Of a stretch of DNA of 49,732 nt, positions 8,579 through 17,993 are shown piece after piece. The notes beneath the pieces were generated by a model that was not told where the DNA came from, searched no databases, and worked only from the letters and a program-made list of their open reading frames with translations. The position numbers and the translations under genes were made by a program. Source of the DNA: Acetobacter papayae JCM 25143. Its GTDB lineage: Bacteria > Pseudomonadota > Alphaproteobacteria > Acetobacterales > Acetobacteraceae. Within the stretch, counting starts at the first letter, position 1, and each line of letters starts with the position of its first letter. The DNA is taken from assembly GCF_000613285.1 (NCBI RefSeq), contig NZ_BAIN01000016.1, positions 1 to 49,732 of the forward strand, read 5' to 3'.

Positions 8579-10405
8579 ATGCAGTTTCTTTCGTGTACCG
8601 TGATGTTCGCCGGGGTGAACGCACAGGCTATGGCCTGCCTGCGTGATGTGCTGAGCATGCGTGGGCTGGACCTGCGCAGCGTGCCCGATGCGGCGGCGGT
8701 GTTTTCGAGCTTTGATGAGGTTCTGCCCGATCTGGTGGTGGTGCCTGAAATCCTGCCGGATATGGCAGCCACGCGGCTGTGCCAGCACCTGCGGCTTAAT
8801 GCAGCAACCCGTGGCATGCCGGTTGTGGTGCTGCTTTCCGCCCGCGATCCTGCGCGTGAGCATGAACTGCTCGATCGTGGGGCGGATGCCTGTTTTTGCA
8901 TGGAGGATGACCCGGTTATCCTGCTGTTTCGTATTTGCGCGCTGCTGCGTGAATACGGTGCCGATGCCGCCGAGCGCGAAGGGGTCAGCTTTCGGCAGCC
9001 GACAATCAGCGTGGTGACGGCTCCGGGTGGCGCGCTGTGGTCATGGCCCGGTCTGCGCGACCTGCCAGCCAGAGCGCGGGGGCAGCAGGCCGTATCGGCG
9101 GATGGCGCGCTGGTGGATATGTTCCGGCGCAACGGGCAGAAAGCCCAGCTTGTGGATGACCCGGACAGGCTTGATCTGGCCGGTAATGGGTCTGGTGGTG
9201 GCACACCGCCCGATTGCGTGGTGGTGGACTTGACCTGCCCGGCGTTTGAGGGGCTGGCTCTGGCCCGCACGGTGGCGGCCTTCCGGCGGCGGACGCGCCA
9301 ATGTGTGCGCGTGATGGGCGTGATGGAAAAAAGCGCGGATTCGGCTGAAAAAATCCGTATCGCGTTTGAGGCGGGTGTGGATGATCTGGTCGATACCGAT
9401 ATCCGCCCCGATCTGTTTCTGGCCCGTGTTGCAGCTCTTGTACGGCGCAAGAGCCTGCAGGACGAGGTGCAGCGGGAAGAAGCGCATATGGAAAGTGCCC
9501 GTGCCCGCGCCGCACTGGCGGATGCACTGCGGCGCGTGAATGCGGATCTGGCGGCGGCCAACCGCAAGTTGATCGACGCACAGGCCAAGCTGGTGCAGTC
9601 CGCCAAAATGGCCTCTCTTGGTGAGCTGGCTGCTGGTATCGCGCATGAGTTCAACAACCCGCTGGCGTTTGTTCTTGCACATGAAAGCACGGCCAAGCGC
9701 AGTGTGGCGCAGGCGTTGCAGGCCATTCGGCTGGGCGATACGCAGCAGGCAGAAGCCGCGCTGGCCAAAGGGGGAGAGCGTCTGGCCTCGTCCTTTGTCG
9801 GGCTTTCGCGCCTGCGTGACCTTGTGGTGAGCTTACGGCGCTTTTCCCGGCTGGAGGAAGGCGAGTTCAGGCGGCTGGACGTGCCGGAGGCCATAGGCAT
9901 GGTGTTGACGCTGCTTGCCCCCAAACTGGGGGAGGAAATAGAGGTGGAATGCCAGCTTGAGGCCCCGCCGGAGCTTGTCTGTCAGGCGGCGCTGGTCAAT
10001 CAGGTTGTCATGAACATTGTCAGCAACGCAGCGGATGCCATTCTGGAAAAACGTGAGGGTACCCGCCGGGCAGAGGGCGGCGCACAGTCGGGCAAGGACC
10101 GGATTCTGCTCCAGTCCAGCCTGCAACCGCGCGAGGGGCGCGAGGGCAATGATTATGTCCTGCGCATTTGTGATACCGGCCCCGGCGTGCCTGATGCGTT
10201 ACAGGAGCGCGTATTTGAGCCGTTTTTTACGACCAAGCCCGTTGGCTCGGGCACGGGGCTGGGGCTGGCTACAGCCTATGGTGTTGTGCAGGCGCACGGC
10301 GGGAGTATTGTTATAACAAGATCGGAAAGCCTCGGTGGGGCCTGTTTTACAATCCGGGTGCCATATAGAGCAGCAGAGGAGCGGCGCGGTGAAAACGTTG
10401 CCTGA
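8579..10405 (+). CDS. Cytoplasmic histidine kinase with two N-terminal receiver-like domains
   Basis: 608 residues, no membrane helices. Residues 1-127 form a receiver-like domain in which the usual phospho-acceptor Asp position reads Pro56 (PDLVVVPEIL), so it is probably not phosphorylated. A second receiver-like domain (about 140-290) keeps an acceptor candidate, Asp217 (PDCVVVDLTCP). A coiled coil (about 290-345) leads to the H-box GELAAGIAHEFNNPL with His356, then a kinase ATPase with N-box NQVVMNIVSNAADAI, G1 DTGPGVP, F-box FEPFFTT and G2 GSGTGLGL. The signal is unknown. Its stop codon lies inside the start of the next kinase gene (17-base overlap), so the two are probably made together and may form one phosphorelay. 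Confidence 0.85.
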   Translation: MQFLSCTVMFAGVNAQAMACLRDVLSMRGLDLRSVPDAAAVFSSFDEVLPDLVVVPEILPDMAATRLCQHLRLNAATRGMPVVVLLSARDPAREHELLDRGADACFCMEDDPVILLFRICALLREYGADAAEREGVSFRQPTISVVTAPGGALWSWPGLRDLPARARGQQAVSADGALVDMFRRNGQKAQLVDDPDRLDLAGNGSGGGTPPDCVVVDLTCPAFEGLALARTVAAFRRRTRQCVRVMGVMEKSADSAEKIRIAFEAGVDDLVDTDIRPDLFLARVAALVRRKSLQDEVQREEAHMESARARAALADALRRVNADLAAANRKLIDAQAKLVQSAKMASLGELAAGIAHEFNNPLAFVLAHESTAKRSVAQALQAIRLGDTQQAEAALAKGGERLASSFVGLSRLRDLVVSLRRFSRLEEGEFRRLDVPEAIGMVLTLLAPKLGEEIEVECQLEAPPELVCQAALVNQVVMNIVSNAADAILEKREGTRRAEGGAQSGKDRILLQSSLQPREGREGNDYVLRICDTGPGVPDALQERVFEPFFTTKPVGSGTGLGLATAYGVVQAHGGSIVITRSESLGGACFTIRVPYRAAEERRGENVA

Positions 10406-12500
10406 CACAGCGGAGCGGCCTGTCGTTCTGGTTGTGGATGACGAGCCTGAAATTCTGGTAGCACTGACCGACCTGCTCGATCAGACCTACCATGTGCTGG
10501 CAGCTTCTTCTGGCGAGGAGGGGCTGGCCCTATTGCGCCAGCACCCTGATGTGGCGGTCATTATTTCTGACCAGCGCATGCCGTGCATGACGGGCGACGT
10601 GTTTTTTGCCCATGCCCGCGAACTGAGCGGAGCCGGTGCCATTCTGCTGACTGGCTATGCCGATATTTCGGCTGTGGAAGCCGCACTCAACCGGGGGCAG
10701 ATTTCCTTTTTTGCGTACAAGCCGTGGGATGATGAAACCCTGCTGTCCATGGTGGGGCAGGCGGCGGATCGTTACCGGCTGGAAAACGAACTGGCGCGCG
10801 AGCGTCTGCTGCTGCGCGGCCTGCTTGAAAACCTGCCTTTCGGGCTGGCGTTCAAGGATCAGAATGGCAGCTTCATCCGCCTTAACCAGCAGATGGCGCG
10901 TGAATTCAACCGCAGTGTTGCCGATTGCATCGGCCATCAGGAAGATGAACTGGTCGATGGCACCCGTCTTGAAAGCCTGCGGCAGGCACAGGGTGATCTG
11001 GCGGCTTCCGGTCGTGACCAGCAGGTGCTGCAACTGCCCGGCCCCGATGGCCAGACCCGCTGGCACGATCTCACCCGCGTAAGGCTGGACAGCCTGCGCA
11101 ACGAGCCGGTGCGGGCTGACAGGCTTTCGGCCTATTCCATCCTGATCGATCGCGATGTTACGGAGTTGCTCAGTCTGGAGCAGCGCTTGCAGCAGGCACA
11201 GAAAATGCAGGCGATCGGCACATTGGCCGGTGGCATCGCGCATGACTTCAACAACCTGCTGACGGCTATTCTGGGTTCGCTGGAACTGGTGCAGGACCTC
11301 GACCCCCCGAAGGAAGCTGCTGCCACACGACTGTATCAGAACGCCATGCAGGCGGCGCGGCGGGGGGCTGTGCTGACCCGCCGCCTGCTCGACTTCAGCC
11401 GCCCGCGCCATCTTGTGTGCCAGCAGGTGGATGTAGGGGAAATGCTCGAAACCCTGAGCGACTTCCTGATGCGCGGCAAGGTGCCGGATGACATTCGGGG
11501 CGAGCTGGATACAGACCGCTTCAAGCCCGGCAGCGGGTGGGAGCGTGTCAGTTTCGAACTGCCCGACAGGCCCTTGCCGCCTGTGTGGACTGACGCAACG
11601 CAGCTTCAGCTTGCGGTGCTCAACCAGTGCCTGAATGCGCTGGAGGCCCAGCCGCAGGGGGACAGTGCCTGCGTTGTTAGCGTGCGCCTGGCGGATAAGC
11701 TCCTTGGCCGCCATCTGGGTGGTGAACATGCCAGCGCATGGGTAGTGGTGCAGATCCGCGATTATGGTGCGGGCATGACGGAAGAACAGCGCGCCCGCAT
11801 TTTCGAACCGTTCTTTACCACGCGGGATGTCGGGCAGGGCAACGGGCTCGGCCTGTCTATGACGTACAGCTTCATCAGCCATTGTGGGGGCGAGGTACGC
11901 GTAGAGGGCATTCCCGGCGGCGGTACAGTGGTGGAGCTATGGTTCCCCGCCATGGCGCGCGGCAAGGTTCAGGCAGAACCGGCCCAGCCACCCGCAGCCG
12001 TGCGCAAGGTTGTATCCGTGCAGGATGACAGTATGCCGGACGAGGCGCTGAAAGACGGGGATACCAGCCAGAACGAAGGGGCTGTTCCGGCTTTTGCGCT
12101 GTCCACGCCTGTTACACAGGATATGGCGCGCGTGCTGCCTGATGCGGCGGAGGGGCGGATTATCCTCGTCGTGGATGACGAGCCGGGGGTGCGGGCGGTT
12201 ACGGCAGGTTTTCTGCGCCGTGCGGGTTATGCTGTGCTGGAATCCTCCAGCGGCATGGATGCGCTTGAAGCCGTGCAGCAGCATGCGGACATAGCGCTTG
12301 TTGTCATGGATGTGAAAATGCCGGGCATGAACGGCGGTGAGGCCGCACGGCATATCCATACACGCAGGCCGGAACTGCCGGTGCTGTTTGTAACCGGCTA
12401 TGCCGATTTCGGACTGCTGCCCGAAGGTGTTCCCGTATTGCACAAGCCCTATACGCGAGATGCCCTGCTGGGCGATGTCCGGGCGATGCTCGCGGCATAA
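10389..12500 (+). CDS. Hybrid histidine kinase: receiver - PAS-like - kinase - receiver
   Basis: 703 residues from a GTG at 10389, chosen because AGAGGAG lies 7 bases upstream; reading from further upstream would only add out-of-family residues. Order: receiver 1 (1-125, Asp61 in VIISDQRMP, Lys111), a PAS-like region (about 140-265, LLENLPFGLAFKDQNGSFI), H-box GTLAGGIAHDFNNLL with His285, ATPase with GNGLGLSMTYS, a linker of about 60 residues, and receiver 2 (590-703, Asp641 in LVVMDVKMPGMNG, Lys near the end). No membrane segment, so it senses a cytoplasmic input or is fed by another kinase. No output regulator gene is adjacent. Confidence 0.87.
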   Translation: MKTLPDTAERPVVLVVDDEPEILVALTDLLDQTYHVLAASSGEEGLALLRQHPDVAVIISDQRMPCMTGDVFFAHARELSGAGAILLTGYADISAVEAALNRGQISFFAYKPWDDETLLSMVGQAADRYRLENELARERLLLRGLLENLPFGLAFKDQNGSFIRLNQQMAREFNRSVADCIGHQEDELVDGTRLESLRQAQGDLAASGRDQQVLQLPGPDGQTRWHDLTRVRLDSLRNEPVRADRLSAYSILIDRDVTELLSLEQRLQQAQKMQAIGTLAGGIAHDFNNLLTAILGSLELVQDLDPPKEAAATRLYQNAMQAARRGAVLTRRLLDFSRPRHLVCQQVDVGEMLETLSDFLMRGKVPDDIRGELDTDRFKPGSGWERVSFELPDRPLPPVWTDATQLQLAVLNQCLNALEAQPQGDSACVVSVRLADKLLGRHLGGEHASAWVVVQIRDYGAGMTEEQRARIFEPFFTTRDVGQGNGLGLSMTYSFISHCGGEVRVEGIPGGGTVVELWFPAMARGKVQAEPAQPPAAVRKVVSVQDDSMPDEALKDGDTSQNEGAVPAFALSTPVTQDMARVLPDAAEGRIILVVDDEPGVRAVTAGFLRRAGYAVLESSSGMDALEAVQQHADIALVVMDVKMPGMNGGEAARHIHTRRPELPVLFVTGYADFGLLPEGVPVLHKPYTRDALLGDVRAMLAA

Positions 12501-12532
12501 TACCAGGCTGACGGCCCGCAGGCTCGGTTGTT

Positions 12533-13042
12533 TCAGCCTGCCTGTGGGCCGAAATGGCGGTACACCACATCACCCGGTGCGTGGCCGGTGGCTGCGTCTG
12601 GTATCGCGCCCAACCGCTCCGCCAGCCTGCATGAGCGCGTATTGTCTTGATGGACGTAGCTGACCAGCGAGGGCAGGTGCCGGACATCGCGTGCCCAGTC
12701 CCGCAGGGCGGACGCCGCTTCAAACGCGTAACCCAGCCCCTCGGCTTGTAGAAAAACCAGCCAGCCTATTTCATGTTCGGGAAAAAGTGGCCCGGTGTTG
12801 ATCCCGACCTGACCCAGACAGCATCCGTTGTCGTGGTCTTCTATCATCAACGCCCCTACGCCGAAAAAATCCCATTGTGCATGGTCGGCGCAGAACAGGC
12901 CCCACGCCCGGTCTGGCGCGAACGGCCCGCCCATGTGGCGGCAGCGGTCAGACGCCATGAACGCCGCATAAGCAGGCCAGTCGTTCAAATTCATGGGGCG
13001 CAGCCGCAAGTGCTGGGTGTTCAGGGTAGGAATAAGGGCCAT
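12533..13042 (-). CDS. GNAT family N-acetyltransferase (RimJ/RimL-like)
   Basis: 169 residues, intact. The N-terminal LNTQHLRLRPMNLNDWPAY and the acetyl-CoA-site region EHEIGWLVFLQAEGLGYAFEAASALRDWA match the RimJ/RimL group of GNAT acetyltransferases, as does the late SYVHQDNTRSCRLAERLGA segment (the family N-x-x-S-x-x-x-x-E-K/R-x-G pattern). Such enzymes acetylate amino groups of ribosomal or other proteins, antibiotics or small molecules; the substrate is not predictable here. The gene faces the hybrid kinase (convergent, 32 bases apart) and is divergent from hslV. Confidence 0.8.
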   Translation of the reverse strand: MALIPTLNTQHLRLRPMNLNDWPAYAAFMASDRCRHMGGPFAPDRAWGLFCADHAQWDFFGVGALMIEDHDNGCCLGQVGINTGPLFPEHEIGWLVFLQAEGLGYAFEAASALRDWARDVRHLPSLVSYVHQDNTRSCRLAERLGAIPDAATGHAPGDVVYRHFGPQAG

Positions 13043-13180
13043 GGAGTGGAGAATTTACATCACAGGGTTGAAGGCGAGCGAGGCTGAAACTGCGCGGGGT
13101 TGTGCGGATAACGTAAGGAACAAAGCGCAGGCACGGGCTGGTCGTGCGGTGTGTGCAGGGCGGTGTTCAAGCGCTTACCC

Positions 13181-13208
13181 CTTGTGTTGGCGGAGTAAAG
13201 CCCTATTT
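13181..13208 (+). promoter_or_regulatory. Heat-shock sigma factor (RpoH) type promoter of hslVU
   Basis: CTTG at 13181-13184 and CCTATTT at 13202-13208 are separated by 17 bases. This matches the alphaproteobacterial RpoH consensus CTTG-N17/18-CYTATNT at every defined base. hslVU is a classical heat-shock operon. The expected transcription start (about 13214) is only a few bases before the hslV ATG at 13219. Confidence 0.65.
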
Positions 13209-13218
13209 CTTTGAGATC

Positions 13219-13817
13219 ATGCAGAACTCATTCATTGCTTCCTCTCCCTATGATCCGGTCGGCTGGCATGGCACGACCATCCTGTGTGTAAGGCGCGGGC
13301 CATGTGTGGCCATGGCGGGCGATGGCCAGGTGACGCTGGGCAGCACCGTTATCAAGGGCAATGCCCGCAAGGTGCGGCGGATCGGGCCATCTGGCTCCAT
13401 TCTCGCAGGCTTTGCCGGAGCCACGGCCGATGCCTTTACCCTGCTCGAACGGCTTGAAGCCAAGCTTGAGCGCTATCCCAACCAGCTTGAACGTGCTTGC
13501 GTGGAACTCGCCAAGGACTGGCGCACAGACCGCTATCTGCGCCGGCTGGAAGCGATGATGGCCGTGGCCGATGCCGAACATTCCTATACTCTGACTGGTA
13601 ATGGCGATGTGCTGGAACCCGAGGACGGGGTGATCGCCATTGGCTCAGGCGGCAATTATGCCTGTCCGCTGCCCGAGCGCTGCTGGGCGTGGATGGGATG
13701 GGGGCCGAGGAAATCGTGCGGCGCAGCATGAAAATTGCCGGTGATATCTGTGTTTATACCAATCATGCAGTCAGGGTTGAAACGCTTGAAACCCGCACCA
13801 CTACGGGAGATGCCTGA
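13219..13817 (+). CDS. hslV: ATP-dependent protease peptidase subunit HslV (one frameshift)
   Basis: About 199 residues after adding one C at 13661. HslV is the threonine protease ring of the HslVU (ClpQY) machine in the cytosol. The 18-residue leader ending in WHG is expected to be removed to expose Thr19 of TTILCVRR as the nucleophile. Then follow [29 protein letters not shown] family sequence, [12 protein letters not shown], and, after the frameshift, the GSGGNYA region and [15 protein letters not shown]. The start at 13219 is chosen because it is the first ATG upstream of the processing site; a longer reading would include promoter sequence. Its stop overlaps the hslU start (TGATG). Regulation by RpoH is suggested by the promoter just upstream. 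Confidence 0.9.
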
Positions 13818-15130
13818 TGCAAGCGCCTGACCTGTCGCCGCGCGGCATTGTTGCCGAGCTTGACCGCTTTATTGTCGGGCAGACCGATGCCAAGCGTGCC
13901 GTTGCTATTGCCCTGCGCAACCGCTGGCGGCGGGCGCAACTGCCCGATGGCATGCGTGAAGAGGTTGTGCCCAAGAATATTCTCATGATCGGGCCGACTG
14001 GCTGCGGCAAAACCGAAATTGCCCGCCGTCTGGCTCGGCTGGCGCAGGCACCGTTTCTCAAGGTTGAGGCCACCAAGTTTACCGAGGTGGGTTACGTAGG
14101 CCGCGATGTGGACAGCATCGTGCGGGATTTGGTGGATGCCGCCATTGTCATGCTCAAGAACGCCCGGCGCAAAGATGTGGAAACACAGGCAGCGCAGGCA
14201 GCGGAAGAGCGGATTGTCAACGCGCTGGTGGGCGAAGGGTCCTCTGCCGATACCAAAAGCCGTTTTCGCAGCATGCTGCGGAGCGGCCAGTTGGAAGACA
14301 AGGAAATCGAAATCTCCGTGGCCGATGCGGGGCCTGCGGGGGCTGGCGAAATGCCGGGGCTGGTGCCCGGTCAGGTCGTCAACTTTGGCGATATGATGAA
14401 GTCGTTTATGAACCGCACCCCACGGCCACGGAAAATGACCGTAGCCGCTGCGCGTGAGCAGCTCAGAAACGAAGAGGCCGAAAAGCTGCTCGACAGTGAG
14501 GCCCTGACGCGTGAGGCGGTGACCATCGCGCAGGAAAATGGCATTGTTTTCCTCGATGAAATTGACAAGGTCTGTGCCCGTTCTTCCGAAAGCGGCATGA
14601 AAGGGGGTGATGTCTCGCGTGAAGGCGTGCAGCGTGACCTGCTGCCGCTGATCGAAGGCACCACCGTTTCCACCAAATACGGCCCGGTTCGCACTGACCA
14701 TATTCTGTTTATCGCCTCGGGTGCGTTCCATCTGGCCAAACCGGCTGACCTGCTGCCGGAATTGCAGGGGCGTCTGCCAATCCGTGTGGAGTTGCAGCCG
14801 CTCTCGCGGGCTGATCTGCGCCAAATCCTGACGGCTCCCGAACATTCGCTGCTCAAGCAGTACGTGGCTTTGCTGCATACCGAAGGTGTGGAACTGGAGT
14901 TTACGGATGATGCGGTAGATGCGCTGGCCGAACTGGCCGCGGATATCAATGAACGGGTAGAGAATATCGGCGCGCGCAGGCTTGCTACCGTTCTGGAAAA
15001 ACTGCTTGAAGATATCTCGTTTACTGCGCCGGAACGGCAGGGAGAAAAAATGGTTGTCAGTGCTGACATGGTTAATGACAAGGTTACGCCCCTAGCGCAG
15101 CGCGGCGACCTGAGCCGGTTTATCCTGTAA
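13817..15130 (+). CDS. hslU: ATP-dependent protease ATPase subunit HslU
   Basis: 437 residues, intact, the usual length. AAA+ unfoldase that feeds substrates to HslV. Walker A is [13 protein letters not shown] (from residue 59), Walker B is [12 protein letters not shown], and the family signatures [30 protein letters not shown] and [22 protein letters not shown] are present. The C-terminal DLSRFIL tail is the element that inserts into HslV. The start overlaps the hslV stop and the stop overlaps the sufE start (TAATG), indicating one translationally coupled operon. Confidence 0.97.
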   Translation: MQAPDLSPRGIVAELDRFIVGQTDAKRAVAIALRNRWRRAQLPDGMREEVVPKNILMIGPTGCGKTEIARRLARLAQAPFLKVEATKFTEVGYVGRDVDSIVRDLVDAAIVMLKNARRKDVETQAAQAAEERIVNALVGEGSSADTKSRFRSMLRSGQLEDKEIEISVADAGPAGAGEMPGLVPGQVVNFGDMMKSFMNRTPRPRKMTVAAAREQLRNEEAEKLLDSEALTREAVTIAQENGIVFLDEIDKVCARSSESGMKGGDVSREGVQRDLLPLIEGTTVSTKYGPVRTDHILFIASGAFHLAKPADLLPELQGRLPIRVELQPLSRADLRQILTAPEHSLLKQYVALLHTEGVELEFTDDAVDALAELAADINERVENIGARRLATVLEKLLEDISFTAPERQGEKMVVSADMVNDKVTPLAQRGDLSRFIL

Positions 15131-15569
15131 TGGACGCGCCTTTTGTCGTCCCGCCTGAAGAAAGCGCGGCGGAAGCCATCGAAGCCATTCGCGACGAGCT
15201 TGAACTGTTTGATGACTGGATGGAACGCTACCAGTACATCATAGAAATGGGGCGCAAGCTGCCACCTTTTCCTTCGGTCTGGCAGGATGACGCCCATAGG
15301 GTGCCCGGCTGCCAGAGTCAGGTCTGGCTGGAGGAAAAAGCCGAAGGCGATCGGCTGTATTTTGCGGGCCAGTCCGATGCGGCGATTGTCAGCGGCTGGT
15401 GGCCCTGCTGCTGCGTGTCTATTCGGGGCGCACACGGGCAGAGATTGCAGCGACTGACCCTTCCTTCCTGCGCGACCTCGGGCTGGTGCAGGCACTCTCC
15501 ACCAACCGGGGTAACGGGGTAGAGGCCATGGCGCGGGCTATCCGCTCGGCGGCGGCCATGCCAGCCTGA
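15130..15569 (+). CDS. sufE: Cysteine desulfuration protein SufE (one frameshift)
   Basis: About 146 residues after adding one G at 15394. SufE takes persulfide sulfur from the cysteine desulfurase SufS for Fe-S cluster assembly. The acceptor is Cys61 in the VPGCQSQVWL motif; the family pattern of YQYIIEMGRKLPPFP before it and, after repair, GLVALLLRVYSGRT and LGLVQALSTNRGNGVEAM is clear. No other suf genes are present; linkage to hslVU is through the TAATG overlap. A strong terminator follows. Confidence 0.88.
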
Positions 15570-15615
15570 ACAGGCCCATATCATTGGAAAAACACCGGGC
15601 CAGAAAACGGCCCAT

Positions 15616-15655
15616 AAAAAAGGGGCGGGGGCCATATCGGCCTCCGCCCCTTTTT
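15616..15655. terminator. Bidirectional terminator between sufE and the aldehyde dehydrogenase operon
   Basis: A 12-bp stem (GGGGCGGGGGCC against GGCCTCCGCCCC, one mismatch) flanked by an A-run on the left and a T-run on the right. It lies between two converging transcription units and can serve both. Confidence 0.8.
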
Positions 15656-15674
15656 CTGTCATATGGCCTGACGA

Positions 15675-17993
15675 TCAGCCAGCCTTGTTCAGGCCTGCCA
15701 GCACATCCGCCGGGCGAATGGGCAGGTGGCGCAGGCGCACGCCCACGGCATTGAAAATCGCATTGCCAATAGCCGGGGCAATGGTGGTCACACCCGGTTC
15801 ACCCAAGCCCATGGGCTTTTCGGTGCTGGGCAGGAACTCGATTTCCATATCCGGCACATCCGCGATACGCAGCGGGGTGTAGGTATCAAGGTTACGGTCA
15901 CGCACGTTGCCGTTCTCGATTTCCGTGCCTTCAAACAGCGCCATGCTCAGGCCCCACAGCGCGCCGCCTTCGGTCTGGGCGGTTGCGCCATCGGGGTCGA
16001 TCACGGTGCCTGCATCCAGCACCAGCCAGATTTTCTCGCAGGTTACCACGCCGGTTCTGCGGTCAACCCGCACGCGGGCGGCACCGGCAGTCCATGTCGC
16101 ATGCCGCGTTCCTGACCGAAGGTGGTGGCAATGCCAATACCGGTATCGGCGGGCAGGTCCGTGCGGCCATAGCCGCATTTTTCCGCCAGACGCTTGAGTA
16201 CCGCCGCCTGACGGCTAGCACCGCCAACGGAATCCGGAGCAGACCCCGCATTGCGCCCTTCGCTGATCAGTAGGCTCAGCCGCAGGGCCACCGGGTCCTT
16301 GCCGAGTGAGTGGGCCACTTCGTCCAGAAAGGTTTCATGCGCCCATGGTGTCCAGCCGGAGCTGACCGAACGCAGCCAGCCGGGGCGGAAAGTCGCATCG
16401 GCCAGATCGTTGTCGAGCGCGCGCACGCGCATCGGGCCGACGGTGTACCAATGGTCGGCCCCGGCAATAGCGAACTGGTCGTAAGGCTTGCCATCAGCCC
16501 TTTTTCCATGAACGCGGCTGCCATAACGCGGGTCGGCCAGCCAGCGGCGGCATGGTGCTGCCAGCCCTGAAACGCGCCGTCTTTTGTCAGGGCGGCCCGC
16601 ACGGTCTGGATGGAGGGCGAGCGGATGGAATCGTACTGCACATCATCCGAACGGGTGAAGATCAGCTTGACCGGGCGGCCGTTCAGCGCCTTGGAAATCA
16701 GGCTGCCGGTACGGCGTAATCGCCGTTCAGGCGTCGGCCGAAACCACCACCCAGCATGTAGCTGCGCATCACCACATCGGTCTCGGGCACGCCCAGAGCC
16801 TTGGCGATAACGGGCAGGAACAAAGACTGCCACTGGTTGCCGCAATGCACTTCCCACTTGCCTTCATGCAGGCGGGCGAGCGCGTTCAGCGGTTCAAGCT
16901 GGTAGTGCAGGACAGAGGAGCAGGTATAGGTGTGCTCCACAATCTTGTCGGCATGGGCGAAGGCTTCATCCACCCCGGGATCGTTGAAGACGCAAGAGCC
17001 GCCTTCCTTGTTGGCGATCTGCGCGCGACCATGCTCGATAATGTCATGCTCGCTCACATGCGCGGTAGGCCCGGCTTCCCATGTCACCTTGAGCGCATCG
17101 GTAGCGCGGATGGCTGCGGGGTAGGAGGAGGCCAGAACGGCCACCCAGCCCGGCACCGTGCCGGACGGATCTTCCAGCACGATATGGCGGATATAGCCTT
17201 TGACCTTGCGCGCTTCGGTTTCATCCACCGAAACGACCTTGGCACCGTAGCGGGTGGGCGGCAGCTTGGGGCGGGCATACACCATGCCTTCCAGCTTGGC
17301 GTCTATCCCATATACGGCGGTACCGTCGGTCTTGGCGGGGATGTCGAGTGCCCGCACCTGCTTGCCGATCAGCCTGCGTTCGGAGGCGGGCTTGAGCGGC
17401 AGCTTGGCCATTTCTTCGGGGGTGAAGCTGCGGGTCGGATGCGCGCGGCTGACGATATCGCCATAGGCAATGGAGCGCTTGCCCGCGATCACCTGACCAT
17501 TACGGGCAACACAGGCGGCAGGGTCCACGCCCAGCAGCTTGGCCCCTTCGGCCACCATGACGGTGCGCGCCGCAGCCCCGGCCTGACGGAACTGGTCCCA
17601 TGTCATCCAGACCGACCACGACCCGCCGGTAACCATCAGGCCCCATTTGGGATCGGTATCGACATAGGTGATACGCACCTTGTCCCAGTCGGCTTCCATT
17701 TCATCAGCAATGATCCGGGCCAGTGCTGTGCCGATATGCTGGCCCATTTCCGCGCGGATGATGTTGATGTTCACCCAGCCATCGGGGGCGATGGAACACC
17801 ACAGCGTGGGTTCGAAGGCTCCGGCTTCAGGCAGGTTAGCCGCTGCCTGTGGGAAAACAGGAGCCGCCTTGGCCGAGCGTGCGAAACCGAAGAGAAAGGC
17901 AGAGCCCGCTGCGGTCAGCAGAAAGCCGCGCCGGGTGGGGCCAAGCCCCGCCGCGCGATCCTGACGGGCGGCAATGCGTTCGAGCTTACCCAT
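15675..17993 (-). CDS. aldH: Membrane-bound aldehyde dehydrogenase, large molybdopterin subunit (three frameshifts)
   Basis: About 773 residues after restoring bases near 16701, 16498-16500 and 16099. It belongs to the xanthine oxidase/isoquinoline 1-oxidoreductase family and closely matches what I know of the acetic acid bacterial aldehyde dehydrogenase, which oxidises acetaldehyde to acetate in the periplasm and passes electrons via cytochrome c to ubiquinone. A twin-arginine signal (TRRGFLLTAAGSAFLFGFA) lies near residues 21-39. Seen are IRAEMGQHIGTALARIIADE, GGSWSVWMTWDQFRQAG, LGGGFGRRLNGDY, RPGWLRSVSSGW, and the Glu-bearing molybdenum motif EKPMGLGEPGVTT near the C-terminus. AAGGAG precedes the ATG, which overlaps the end of the [2Fe-2S] subunit gene by eight bases. 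The symbol is by analogy with Acetobacter aldH; a related oxidoreductase with another substrate is possible. Confidence 0.87.

Noticed and set aside
8496-8603. 35-codon frame starting ATGGGG just before the first kinase gene
   Set aside because: The AGGAG sequence is only one base from the ATG, too close to act, and the predicted peptide is not recognisable.
8398-9924. 508-codon open frame on the minus strand opposite the first kinase gene
   Set aside because: It is rich in Ser/Arg/Ala without domain pattern and lies wholly antisense to a kinase with clear H-box and ATPase motifs. Long antisense frames are expected in GC-rich DNA.
10530-11882. 450-codon minus-strand frame opposite the hybrid kinase
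   Set aside because: No recognisable family, no ribosome-binding site, and the plus-strand frame contains all expected kinase and receiver motifs.
12511-12551. Imperfect inverted repeat (CGGCCC...GGGCCG) between the hybrid kinase and the GNAT gene as a terminator
   Set aside because: The stem has bulges, runs into the GNAT coding end and lacks a T-run on either strand; too weak to call.
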